From Arthrobacter sp. Leaf337 (GTDB lineage Bacteria > Actinomycetota > Actinomycetes > Actinomycetales > Micrococcaceae), in NCBI RefSeq assembly GCF_001423745.1, contig NZ_LMPC01000007.1, forward strand, positions 50,785-114,784: a stretch of DNA of 64,000 bases. Reading direction: 5' to 3'. The position numbers and the translations under genes were made by a program. Shown here one piece after another: positions 8,449 through 16,790 of this stretch (positions are counted from its first letter, which is position 1; every line of letters begins with the position of its first letter). The notes beneath the pieces are model-generated. The model was not told where the DNA came from. It was given only the letters and a program-made list of their open reading frames with translations, and ran no database searches.

Positions 8449-9669
8449 ATGAAGAGACTGAGTGCAACCCCCAGGCCCGACTGGAAACAGAAGATCGAGG
8501 AACAGGGGCTCGTCTTTTCCACCACCACCATGCCGGACGGCAAGAAGATCGAGTACTGGAACGAATCGGCCTACTACGAATTCACCATGGACGAGGTGGA
8601 AACCCTCGAAAAGACGGCCGAGGATATGCACCTGATGTGCCTTGAGGCGGCCAAGTACCTTGCCACCGGAGCCATGGGCAACATCGGGATCGGACCGCAG
8701 GCGCTGGAGCTGGCCGCTGAATCCCTGCAGGCCGGGGACATGGACATCTACGGCCGGTTCGATTTCGTCTACGACGGTCACGGCGGCCCGGCCAAGATGC
8801 TGGAGTACAACGCGGACACCCCCACCGGGCTGATCGAGGCTTCGGTGGCGCAGTGGTTCTGGCTGCAGGACGTGTTCCCGGAGAAGGACCAGTGGAACGG
8901 CATCCATGAAGCCCTGATCCGGCAGTGGAAGAAGCTGCAGTACCGCACCGGCATGAGCACCCTGCACATCGCCCATTCCGAAGCGGAGCAGTCCGGCGAG
9001 GACTGGATGACGGCGGCCTACATGCGCGACGTCGCGGGCCAGGGCGGCTGGACCACCATCGGCATCAACATGTCCGACATCGGCTGGGACCCCAACCTGA
9101 ACCGCTTTGTGGACCTGGACAACTTCATGATCAGCACCATCTTCAAGCTGTATCCGTGGGAGCTGATGATGAAGGAGCCCTTCGGCCAGCGGCTGCTCCA
9201 GCGTGCCCACAATCCGCGCTGGGTGGAGCCGGCGTGGAAGATGCTGCTGTCCAACAAGGCGCTCCTGGCAGCGCTGTGGCACCTGTACCCGGAGCACCCG
9301 AACCTCCTCCCGGCGTATCTGAACGAGCCCGGACCGCTGAAGGAATGGGTGGCGAAGCCCCTGCACGGCCGCGAGGGGGACAACATCAAGATCCACGCGG
9401 CCGGCATCAACTTGGAGCAGCCGGGCGGCTACGGGCGCGAAGGCTGGTGCTACCAGCAGTTCCACTCGCTGCCCGATTTCGACGGCAACCACCCCGTCCT
9501 GGGGCTGTGGGTGGTGGATGGCGAGTCCGTGGGCTGCGGCATCCGCGAATCCGACGGCCCCATCACCGATTACTTCTGCCGGTTCGTCCCCAACACGATC
9601 GACGCCCCGGCCCCTCTTTCAGTCCAGGCCGCCTCGGCCTCCTCCAGCAAAGCAGGTATCGCACTATGA
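8449..9669 (+). CDS. Glutathionylspermidine synthase family protein (YgiC/YjfC-like ATP-grasp ligase)
   Basis: 406 residues spanning the whole C-terminal synthetase domain of the family, with no N-terminal amidase domain as in E. coli Gsp. Recognisable blocks are FDFVYDG, MLEYNADTPTGLIEAS, FKLYPWELMMKEPFG, WVEPAWKMLLSNK, LLAALWHLYPEHPNLLPAY and GREGDNIKIH. The family forms an amide bond between a peptide carboxylate and an amine at ATP cost. Actinobacteria normally use mycothiol instead of glutathione, so the natural acyl substrate is an open question. It ends in an ATGA overlap with the downstream permease, indicating translational coupling. Confidence 0.88.
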   Translation: MKRLSATPRPDWKQKIEEQGLVFSTTTMPDGKKIEYWNESAYYEFTMDEVETLEKTAEDMHLMCLEAAKYLATGAMGNIGIGPQALELAAESLQAGDMDIYGRFDFVYDGHGGPAKMLEYNADTPTGLIEASVAQWFWLQDVFPEKDQWNGIHEALIRQWKKLQYRTGMSTLHIAHSEAEQSGEDWMTAAYMRDVAGQGGWTTIGINMSDIGWDPNLNRFVDLDNFMISTIFKLYPWELMMKEPFGQRLLQRAHNPRWVEPAWKMLLSNKALLAALWHLYPEHPNLLPAYLNEPGPLKEWVAKPLHGREGDNIKIHAAGINLEQPGGYGREGWCYQQFHSLPDFDGNHPVLGLWVVDGESVGCGIRESDGPITDYFCRFVPNTIDAPAPLSVQAASASSSKAGIAL

Positions 9670-11150
9670 GCACAGGGAACTCGACGGCGGGAGTTCCGTC
9701 CAAGGGGCTGCGTGCCGGCATCTTGGACCTGGGCGACTCCGTCATGCTGGGCCTGGCTTCCACCGCTCCTGTCTATTCGCTGGCGGCCACGCTGGGCCTG
9801 ATCGTCGCAGTGAACGGCAATTACACGCCGCTGATCCTGCTCCTGGGCTTTGTGCCGGTGCTCTTCATCGCCTACGCCTTCCGGGAACTGAACAGCGCCA
9901 TGCCGGACTGCGGCACCACGTTCATCTGGGCCCGCCGGACGTTCGGCCCGTGGGCTGGCTGGCTGGGCGGCTGGGGCGTTGCCTTGGCCGGCATCGTGGT
10001 GCTCGCCAACCTGGCCCAGGTGGCCGGGCAGTACCTGTGGCTGCTGATCGGCGACGGTTCGCTGGCGGAAAACGACCTGCTGGTGACGGCCACGGGCGTA
10101 GTGTTCATCATTTTCATGACACTGGTGAACTACCGCGGCATCCGGCTTGGCGAGCACGTCCAGCGGGTCTTGACGTACGTGCAGTATGTCTCGCTGGGCA
10201 TATTTGCCCTGGCCATCGTGTTCCGGATCGCGGGCGGGGCGCCGGAGGGCCAGGCGTTCGACATCGAGTGGTTCAACCCAGCAGGCGCCTTCGCCGACCC
10301 CGGCGCAGTGGTGCACGGCGCCCTCCTGGCACTCTTCATCTACTGGGGCTGGGACACCTGCCTGGCCGTGAACGAAGAAACCGAGAATCCGGCGACGACG
10401 CCCGGCCGCGGCGCCGTCATCTCGGCCTTCGTCCTCATGGCGATCTACGTCTCGGTGGCGCTGCTGGTGATGATGTATGCCACGGTGGGCACGGACGGCA
10501 TCGGCCTGGGCAACGCCGAGAACCAGGACGACGTCTTCCTCGCAATGAAGGACGTAGTGCTGGGCCCCTGGGGCTGGCTGATCGTGGTGGCGGTACTGGC
10601 GTCGGTGCTGTCCTCGACCCAGACCACCATCCTGCCCACCGCCCGCGGCACGCTGTCCATGGGCGTCCACGGCGCCCTGCCGGCCAAGTTCGGCGAGGTC
10701 CACCCGCGCAACCAGACGCCGGGGTTCTCCACGCAGGTGATGGGGGCTGCCGCCGTCGTGTATTACGTGGCCATGAGCTTCCTCAGCCAGAACCTCCTCT
10801 CCGACTCGATCAGCGCCATCAGCCTGTTCATCGCGTTCTACTACGCACTGACCGGCTTCGCGTGCTTCTGGTTCTTCCGCGGGACGCTGCGCGATTCCGC
10901 CCGCAACCTGTGGTTCCGGGGCCTCCTGCCGCTGCTTGGCGCCCTGATGCTGACCGCCGCGTTCTTCATCTCCGCCGTCCAGATGTGGGATCCTTCGTAC
11001 GGCGACACGGAGATCTTCGGCGTGGGCGGTGCCTTCGTCAGCGGCGTGGTGCTGCTGGCCTTGGGCGTCGTGCTGGCCGTGGTGTGCCGCTTCGCCCCTG
11101 CCACCCGGGACTACTTCCTGGCGAAGCGGCCGGCGCCCAGCAGACTCTAG
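9666..11150 (+). CDS. APC-superfamily amino acid/polyamine permease
   Basis: 494 residues with about 12-13 hydrophobic segments. The N-terminal signature DSVMLGLASTAPVYSLAATLG matches the APC family unwound first helix, and an acidic residue lies in AYAFRELNSAMPDCGT. The start at 9666 overlaps the upstream synthase stop (ATGA). It imports or exchanges an amino acid or amine across the cytoplasmic membrane. Linkage to the ATP-grasp ligase suggests it delivers or removes that enzyme's amine or amino acid substrate (inference). No other family fits better; substrate not readable from sequence. Confidence 0.87.
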   Translation: MSTGNSTAGVPSKGLRAGILDLGDSVMLGLASTAPVYSLAATLGLIVAVNGNYTPLILLLGFVPVLFIAYAFRELNSAMPDCGTTFIWARRTFGPWAGWLGGWGVALAGIVVLANLAQVAGQYLWLLIGDGSLAENDLLVTATGVVFIIFMTLVNYRGIRLGEHVQRVLTYVQYVSLGIFALAIVFRIAGGAPEGQAFDIEWFNPAGAFADPGAVVHGALLALFIYWGWDTCLAVNEETENPATTPGRGAVISAFVLMAIYVSVALLVMMYATVGTDGIGLGNAENQDDVFLAMKDVVLGPWGWLIVVAVLASVLSSTQTTILPTARGTLSMGVHGALPAKFGEVHPRNQTPGFSTQVMGAAAVVYYVAMSFLSQNLLSDSISAISLFIAFYYALTGFACFWFFRGTLRDSARNLWFRGLLPLLGALMLTAAFFISAVQMWDPSYGDTEIFGVGGAFVSGVVLLALGVVLAVVCRFAPATRDYFLAKRPAPSRL

Positions 11151-11199
11151 CCGCAGCGGGATGAAGCCTCGCGAAAGGCGGAAGCCGTAGGATGCTCCA

Positions 11200-12399
11200 A
11201 TGAGCAACGCCGCTGACCTGCCCTCTGTTTCGGACACCTCCGATGTCCTCGCCCTGGACGCCCTGCTGACCGCTGAAGAACTGGCGGTCCGTGAGCGGAT
11301 CCGCGATTTCACGGAGCAACGGATCAAGCCGGACATTGCCCGCTGGTACGACGACGCCGTCTTTCCGCTCGACCTTGCCCCCGAACTGGGCGAGCTGGGC
11401 GTGCTCGGCATGCATCTGCAGGGTTACCGCTGCCCGGGCCGCTCCGCCGTCGAGTACGGTCTGGCCGCCATGGAGCTGGAGGCCGGGGACTCCGGGATCC
11501 GCACCTTCGTCTCGGTCCAGGGATCCCTTGCCATGACGGCCATCCACCGCTGGGGGTCAGAGGACCAGAAGCAGGAATGGCTCCCCCGGATGGCAGCCGG
11601 CGAGGTGATCGGCTGCTTCGCCCTGACCGAACCTTCGGCGGGCTCGGATCCTTCCTCAATGACCACCGTCGCACGCCGCGACGGTTCCGGGGACGACGCC
11701 GGCTGGGTGCTCGACGGCGCCAAGCGCTGGATCGGGCTCGCGTCCGTTGCCGGCGTGATGGTGGTCTGGGCCATGACCGACGACGGCGTCCGCGGCTTCC
11801 TGGTCCCGGCCGGAACACCCGGGGTCACCGCGACGCCGATCGGCCGGAAGCTTTCGATGCGCGCCTCGATCCAGTGCGATGTGATGTTCGACGGCGTGCG
11901 GCTGGGACCCGAGGCCCTGCTGCCGGGTGCCCGCGGCCTCAGCGGCCCCTTCACCTGCCTTAACGAAGCGCGGTACGGGATTGCCTGGGGTGCGATGGGG
12001 GCTGCCCGCGATTCCTACGAAGCCGCGCTCAAGTACTCGCAGGACCGGCTCCAGTTCGGCAGGCCGCTGGCCGGCTACCAGCTCACCCAGGAGAAGCTGG
12101 TGAACATGCTCGTGGAGATCCAGAAAGGCACCCTGCTGGCACTCCACCTGGGCCGGCTGAAGGACGCCGGCACGCTGAAGCCGGAACAGATCTCCCTCGG
12201 CAAGCTAAACAATGTCCGCGAGGCGTTGGCCATTGCCCGGGAGGCCCGCTCCATCCTGGGAGGCAACGGGATCACGCTGGACTACTCGCCGCTGCGGCAC
12301 GCCGCCAACCTCGAGTCGGTGCGGACCTACGAGGGTACGGACGAGGTCCACACGCTGATCCTGGGCCAGCACATCACCGGCATCGGCGCCTTCCGCTAG
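11200..12399 (+). CDS. Acyl-CoA dehydrogenase, glutaryl-CoA dehydrogenase-like
   Basis: 399 residues, full length for the family. The FAD-binding segments CFALTEPSAGSDPSSM and the middle beta domain are present, then the C-terminal helical domain with the catalytic Glu in RTYEGTDEVHTLILGQ. The block GDSGIRTFVSVQGSLAM resembles the region of glutaryl-CoA dehydrogenases. It oxidises an acyl-CoA to enoyl-CoA (with decarboxylation if the substrate is glutaryl-CoA), passing electrons to ETF. AGGA precedes the ATG by eight bases. It is 49 bases after the permease, so possibly but not certainly in the same transcript; a lysine/cadaverine catabolic link would be compatible. Confidence 0.85.
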   Translation: MSNAADLPSVSDTSDVLALDALLTAEELAVRERIRDFTEQRIKPDIARWYDDAVFPLDLAPELGELGVLGMHLQGYRCPGRSAVEYGLAAMELEAGDSGIRTFVSVQGSLAMTAIHRWGSEDQKQEWLPRMAAGEVIGCFALTEPSAGSDPSSMTTVARRDGSGDDAGWVLDGAKRWIGLASVAGVMVVWAMTDDGVRGFLVPAGTPGVTATPIGRKLSMRASIQCDVMFDGVRLGPEALLPGARGLSGPFTCLNEARYGIAWGAMGAARDSYEAALKYSQDRLQFGRPLAGYQLTQEKLVNMLVEIQKGTLLALHLGRLKDAGTLKPEQISLGKLNNVREALAIAREARSILGGNGITLDYSPLRHAANLESVRTYEGTDEVHTLILGQHITGIGAFR

Positions 12400-12405
12400 G
12401 TCTCT

Positions 12406-12471
12406 CCCAACTGGCTCGCAGTTAACGTCGCGAAAAGCGCGTTTGACGACGTTAACTGCGAGCCAGTTGGG
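12406..12471. repeat. Long intergenic palindrome, family A copy 1
   Basis: Perfect 25-base arms (12406-12430 and 12447-12471) starting CCCAACTGGCTCGCAGTTAA, around a 16-base spacer. It lies between the convergent acyl-CoA dehydrogenase and SDR genes, where it should act as a bidirectional terminator. A related, degenerate copy lies at 58524-58589. Confidence 0.85.
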
Positions 12472-12485
12472 CTGACGCGGGGAAC

Positions 12486-13232
12486 CTAGGCCGAGAAGCC
12501 GCCGTCGGACTTGATCAGCTGCCCGGACACCCAGCGGCCCTGGGGCGAGAGCAGGAACGCCACCGTTCCCGCCACATCCGCAGGGGTTCCGAGCCGCCCG
12601 CCGGGCTGGCGCCGCGTGAGGTCCTCGCGTACCTGTTGGTCCATCCAGCCGGTGTCCACCGGGCCGGGATTCAGCACGTTTGCCGTGATGCCCAGCGGGC
12701 CCAGCTCCCGTGCCGCGGCAATGACGGTCCGGTCCAGCGCGCCCTTGGATGCGCCGTACGGCAGGTTGAACGCTGTGTGGTCACTGGTCAGCGCCACGAT
12801 CGCGCCCCCGTCGTGCGCCGCCTGCCGGGCGAAGGCGGCGATCAGCTGCCAGCTGGCCCGGGTGTTCACGGCGAAGTGCCGTTCCCAGCTTGCCAGGGTG
12901 GTGTCCAGGATGCCTGAGTCCACGGACTCGGCGTGGCTGAGCACCAGCCCCTGCAATGTACCGGCTTGCTCTGCCACTGACTCCATGAGCCGGTCCACGG
13001 CCTGTGGATCCTCCAGGTCCGCCGGGAGCGCAAGGACGCGGGCGCCGGTTGCTTCCAGCTCCGCTGCGAGGCGTTCGACGTCGTCCGGCTGGACTCCCCA
13101 GGGCATCCGGGAGTCGTAGTCGTGCCAGTACGTCAGCACCAGGTCCCAGCCGTCGGCGGCCAGGTGCCTGGCGATGCCGGCACCGATTCCGGCCAGGCGG
13201 CCGACGCCTGTGACCATTGCCGTCCGGTTCAT
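12486..13232 (-). CDS. SDR-family oxidoreductase
   Basis: 248 residues with a Rossmann fold. The N-terminal nucleotide-binding segment is TGVGRLAGIGAGIA, a loosened version of TGxxxGxG. The catalytic YxxxK is present as YGASK at about residue 160, preceded by LTSDHT, and the C-terminal motif NVLNPGPVDTGW follows. Family members reduce or oxidise carbonyl/alcohol groups with NAD(P)H. The start overlaps the stop of the upstream glycosyltransferase-like gene by four bases (ATGA), so it is translationally coupled to it. Substrate unknown. Confidence 0.87.
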   Translation of the reverse strand: MNRTAMVTGVGRLAGIGAGIARHLAADGWDLVLTYWHDYDSRMPWGVQPDDVERLAAELEATGARVLALPADLEDPQAVDRLMESVAEQAGTLQGLVLSHAESVDSGILDTTLASWERHFAVNTRASWQLIAAFARQAAHDGGAIVALTSDHTAFNLPYGASKGALDRTVIAAARELGPLGITANVLNPGPVDTGWMDQQVREDLTRRQPGGRLGTPADVAGTVAFLLSPQGRWVSGQLIKSDGGFSA

Positions 13233-14614
13233 GCAGGCACGTCAGCCAGCGAGCCACGCCGGAGCACCACGAGCCAGCAGGCCAGGATGGCCACCGCGCA
13301 GAAGACGCCGGCGCTGGAGGCCATCAGCCAGGGCTCGGGCACCTGGAAGTCCAGGTTCTCCGCGCCCAGGGCCTCGCCGATGCTTTTGGGCGAGAAGAAG
13401 AACACGATAATGGATGCCCCGAGCACGCCGCCCATGACCCAGCGGGTTGCCCGATGGCGGTACGGTGTCTCGCGGAGGGTCCATGCGAAGGCCGGAAGCA
13501 CGGCTGCCATCCAGACCCAGTGGTGGGACCAGGAGACAGGGCTGATGAGGAGCATGGTGAGGGCCGTCGCGGAAATGGCCACCACGCGGGCGCCCTGCTC
13601 GCTGGCAACCTTGATAACCATGGCGCCCATGCCCGTCACCAGAATGCTCAGCAGCAGCCAGGGGACGGTGACGCCGGCTTCGGGAACACCGAAATGCAGC
13701 AGCGCGCCCTTGATGGAGAGGTTGTCCACATAGCCCGCCCCGCCGATCCTGGACGTGTCCGGGAGGATTTCCAGCCAGAACGTGATCGATTCCGCCGGGC
13801 GGACCAGCCAGCCCAGCAGCACGGTGAACGCGAACCCGCCGGCCATGTTGAAAAGTCCGCGCCAGTCCTTGCGCACCAGGAAGTACAGCCCGAAGACCAG
13901 GGGTGTCAGCTTGATGCCGGCGGCCATGCCCACGAGGAAGCCGCGGCCCGGAAGACCCTGGTTCCAGCGCTGGTTCCCGGCCAGGAGGTCCGCGGCCATG
14001 AGCCCCATGAGCAGGATGTTGATCTGGCCGAACGCCAGTGTCTCGCGCCAGGGGCCCAGGTTGATGACGGCGAGCAGCAGGATGACGGCGCCCCACCGGT
14101 TGCGGGTTGCCTTGAACCCGGCGCCCCCGAAGGTGCTGCGCCAGTCCTGCTTGGCGCTCCAGTACCGCACACCGCGCACGGCGACCCACACTGCCACGGC
14201 CACGCCGGCGGCGTTGAAGAGCATCAGGGCGGATTCCTCCGGCAGCCTGGCCAGCAGGCCGAACAGCAGCGCGGCGAACGGCGGGTACGTGAACGGCAGT
14301 TCCGGGCCTCCGGCCCAGCCCACAGTCCTGCTGTACAGGTTCGACGGCGCCTGGCCGGCTTCGTTGAGGATCTTGCCGCCGTGCCAGTAAACGCTGAAGT
14401 CCAGGCCCTGCTCACCCCAGGCATCAAGCCTTGAGGACATAAAGACGGCTGTAGCCAGGATGGCCAGCAACGTCACCAGCTCGCCGGAGATGCCCAGCGC
14501 CAGCCGGCCGCGGTACCTGGCCCCGGCAGTTCTGGGTGCGGCAGTCATCGGTGCGGCGGTCCTCAGCGCGGTGGTTCCCTTGCCGGCGTCGTTTTCGGCG
14601 TCGAGCAGTGCCAT
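13229..14614 (-). CDS. GT87-family (DUF2029) polyprenol-phosphate-mannose-dependent mannosyltransferase-like protein
   Basis: 461 residues with roughly ten membrane helices. Diagnostic blocks are DFSVYWHGG with the catalytic-type Asp in the first loop, PFTYPPFAALL, LGPWRETLAFGQINILLMG, GIKLTPLVFGLYFLVRKDW, DTSRIGGAGYVDNLS and SPVSWSHHWVW. Members such as PimE and related mycobacterial enzymes transfer mannose from polyprenyl-phosphate-mannose on the outer face of the membrane to lipoglycans or glycans. Start taken at ATG 14614; a GTG 111 bases upstream would add an unlikely Arg-rich stretch. A close paralogue lies at 16791-18062. Confidence 0.85.
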   Translation of the reverse strand: MALLDAENDAGKGTTALRTAAPMTAAPRTAGARYRGRLALGISGELVTLLAILATAVFMSSRLDAWGEQGLDFSVYWHGGKILNEAGQAPSNLYSRTVGWAGGPELPFTYPPFAALLFGLLARLPEESALMLFNAAGVAVAVWVAVRGVRYWSAKQDWRSTFGGAGFKATRNRWGAVILLLAVINLGPWRETLAFGQINILLMGLMAADLLAGNQRWNQGLPGRGFLVGMAAGIKLTPLVFGLYFLVRKDWRGLFNMAGGFAFTVLLGWLVRPAESITFWLEILPDTSRIGGAGYVDNLSIKGALLHFGVPEAGVTVPWLLLSILVTGMGAMVIKVASEQGARVVAISATALTMLLISPVSWSHHWVWMAAVLPAFAWTLRETPYRHRATRWVMGGVLGASIIVFFFSPKSIGEALGAENLDFQVPEPWLMASSAGVFCAVAILACWLVVLRRGSLADVPA

Positions 14615-14832
14615 CCCGTGTCCCCAAACGTTTGTTCCTGCAGAGCGGCGCCACTGTAGGCGCGTTAGCGCGTATCGCGATGTTGTGCCGGCTGACTCGC
14701 GCCGGATCAGGCGCGTCCTCCCCACATCCTACTGATGCAGCGGGCCCGTCCCCTGTTACGCAACCCCGGCGTGGCACGGGCACTCGGCCCTCAGCTGTCA
14801 GCGCCCAGTACTCAGCGTCCGGCGGTTGGCAC

Positions 14833-16197
14833 TCAGCGCTCAGCGGTCCTGGCCTCAACCAGGACCGGTTCCCGCGCAGCGGCGTCCTTGCGGATGGTGG
14901 CGCTGATGACGGCGGCAATGGTGCACATGGCAGCTGCGCCGAACCAGGCGTAGGTGTACTGGCCGGTCGCGTCGCGGATGGCGCCGGCGGCCAGAGCGGC
15001 GGCGGCAGCGCCGAGCTGATGGGCGGCGAACACCCACCCGAACACCACACTGCCGTCGGCGCCGAAGACCTGGCGGCAGATGGCGGCGGTGGGCGGAACG
15101 GTGGCCACCCAGTCCAGTCCGTAGATCACCACGAACACGATCATGCTGGGCTGGACCGTGGCGCTCAGCAGCAGCGGCAGCACCAGCAGCCCGATGCCGC
15201 GGAACTGGTAGTACACCGCCAGCAGGATCCGCGGGTTGAAGCGGTCCGTCAGCCAGCCGGAGGCGATGGTGCCCACAATGTCGAAGATGCCGACGACGGC
15301 GAGCAGGCCCGCCGCCGTGGTTTCCGCCATGCCGTGGTCGTGCGCGGAGGGGATGAAGTGGGTGCCGATGAGCCCGTTAGTGGTGGCACCGCAGATCGCG
15401 AAGCCGGCCACCAGTGCCCAGAACGTCCGGACCTTGCTGGCGCGTTTGAGCACCTGGAGTGCCCGGATTGCCGCATTCCCGGCGGGTGCTGCAGCATCCC
15501 CGGGCACGGTTTTACCGGGCGCGGGTTCAGGCGCCTGTTCCGGGACGGCGTCGGCGCCGTAGGGCAGCACGCCGGCGTCGGCGGGTGAGTTCTTGAGGAA
15601 TTTGAGCACCAGCGGCACCACCGCGAGGGCGCCGGCTGCGATGAGCAGGGATGCCTGCCGCCAGCCGGGGTCCTGGGCAAGCATGGCGATGAAGGGCAGG
15701 AAGACCAGCTGCCCCGCGGCGCTGCCGGCCGTCAGGATGCCGATCACCAGGCCGCGGCTCGTGCTGAACCAGGTGTTGGCGATGGTGGCGGCGAAGACCA
15801 GTGCCATGGACCCCGTGCCCAGTCCGATCAGCAGCCCCCAGGTCAGCAGGATCTGCCACGACTGGTTCACCAGCACGGTCAACGCACTGCCGGCGCCGAT
15901 CAGCACGAGGGCCACCGAGGTCACCGCCCGGATGCCGAACCGTTCCATGAGCGCCGCGGCGAACGGCGCGGTGAGGCCGAACAGCACCAGGTTGATGCTG
16001 ACGGCAGCGGACAGAACCGTGGTGGACCAGCCGAACTCGTTCTGCAGCGGCACCATCAGGACGCCGGGGGCGGCCCGGAAGCCGGCAGCGCCCACCAGTG
16101 CCAGGAACGCAACGGCGGCCACAATCCACGCGGGGTGCAGCTTTCTGCGCGTCCGTTTGGTGGGCGCGGGCTGCAGGGCGGTCTCGGGGGCGTTCAT
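14833..16197 (-). CDS. MFS transporter
   Basis: 454 residues, 12 predicted membrane helices with a central Pro/Ala-rich loop (QAPEPAPGKTVPGDAAAPAG). Features include LIGLGTGSMALVFAATIANTWF, STSRGLVIGILTAGSAAGQL and SGWLTDRFNPR, reminiscent of the MCT/oxalate-formate antiporter-like branch of the MFS. It begins inside the stop codon of the upstream HxlR regulator (ATGA overlap, 16194-16197), so the two form a two-gene operon and the regulator probably controls its own exporter or importer. Substrate not predictable. Confidence 0.87.
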   Translation of the reverse strand: MNAPETALQPAPTKRTRRKLHPAWIVAAVAFLALVGAAGFRAAPGVLMVPLQNEFGWSTTVLSAAVSINLVLFGLTAPFAAALMERFGIRAVTSVALVLIGAGSALTVLVNQSWQILLTWGLLIGLGTGSMALVFAATIANTWFSTSRGLVIGILTAGSAAGQLVFLPFIAMLAQDPGWRQASLLIAAGALAVVPLVLKFLKNSPADAGVLPYGADAVPEQAPEPAPGKTVPGDAAAPAGNAAIRALQVLKRASKVRTFWALVAGFAICGATTNGLIGTHFIPSAHDHGMAETTAAGLLAVVGIFDIVGTIASGWLTDRFNPRILLAVYYQFRGIGLLVLPLLLSATVQPSMIVFVVIYGLDWVATVPPTAAICRQVFGADGSVVFGWVFAAHQLGAAAAALAAGAIRDATGQYTYAWFGAAAMCTIAAVISATIRKDAAAREPVLVEARTAER

Positions 16198-16724
16198 GCT
16201 GCGGGTCCGTTCTGTGAAAATGCGTCGCGGGAGGGAGCCGGGGCGGTGGCCAGCCGGACCGGCTCCGGTGTGCGGGTGAGGCTGTGCCAGCTGGTGTTTT
16301 CGGCAGTGAGCCGCTCACCGCAGGCGGTGCAGCTGTCCGCGGAGGTCGTGCGCTGACCGCACGTTGTGTGGATGACAAACATGTGCGCCTGTTCGGACGG
16401 CGCCGGGAGGTGCTTTTCGGCCCAGATCACGACGGCGTTGAGCACCGGCAGTGCGTCCTCACCCTTCTCGGTGAGCACGTATTCCTGCCTGGTGCGGCCG
16501 CCGTCGTCGTACGGTTTCCGCTCCAGCAGCCCGGCGTCCACCAGACCCGCAAGGCGTTTGGTGAGCACGGAATCGGCCACCATCAGCCGATTCTTCATCG
16601 CATCGAAGCGGCCGTTGCCGAAGAAGACCTCGCGGAGCACCAGCATGCTCCAGGGGTCGCCAAGGATGTCCAGGCCGCGCGCCATGGCGCAGCTGCGTTG
16701 GGACCAGTCGGAACGGAGTGCCAT
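16194..16724 (-). CDS. HxlR-family transcriptional regulator with C-terminal Cys-rich segment
   Basis: 176 residues. The HxlR winged helix begins with the N-terminal Cys typical of the family (WSQRSCAMARGLDILGDPWS), then LVLREVFFGNGRFDAM, LTKRLAGLVDAGLLERKPY and GRTRQEYVLTEKG. The extra C-terminal part carries CGQRTTSADSCTACGERL, two Cys pairs that could form a zinc ribbon. HxlR proteins often sense electrophiles, aldehydes or redox change through the N-terminal Cys. A perfect palindrome 19 bases upstream of the start (16743-16757) is a likely autoregulatory operator. Operon with the MFS gene. Confidence 0.87.
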   Translation of the reverse strand: MALRSDWSQRSCAMARGLDILGDPWSMLVLREVFFGNGRFDAMKNRLMVADSVLTKRLAGLVDAGLLERKPYDDGGRTRQEYVLTEKGEDALPVLNAVVIWAEKHLPAPSEQAHMFVIHTTCGQRTTSADSCTACGERLTAENTSWHSLTRTPEPVRLATAPAPSRDAFSQNGPAA

Positions 16725-16742
16725 GCAGGCAACCGTAGCTGA

Positions 16743-16757
16743 CTTTCTTCAAGAAAG
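16743..16757. promoter_or_regulatory. Candidate HxlR operator
   Basis: Perfect 7-1-7 palindrome CTTTCTT-C-AAGAAAG, 19 to 33 bases upstream of the HxlR start codon. AT-rich palindromes just ahead of HxlR genes are the usual autoregulatory sites. Its low GC stands out from its surroundings. Confidence 0.55.
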
Positions 16758-16790
16758 CTAGCATTTCCTGAGGCCCACCGGGCTCCGGGG

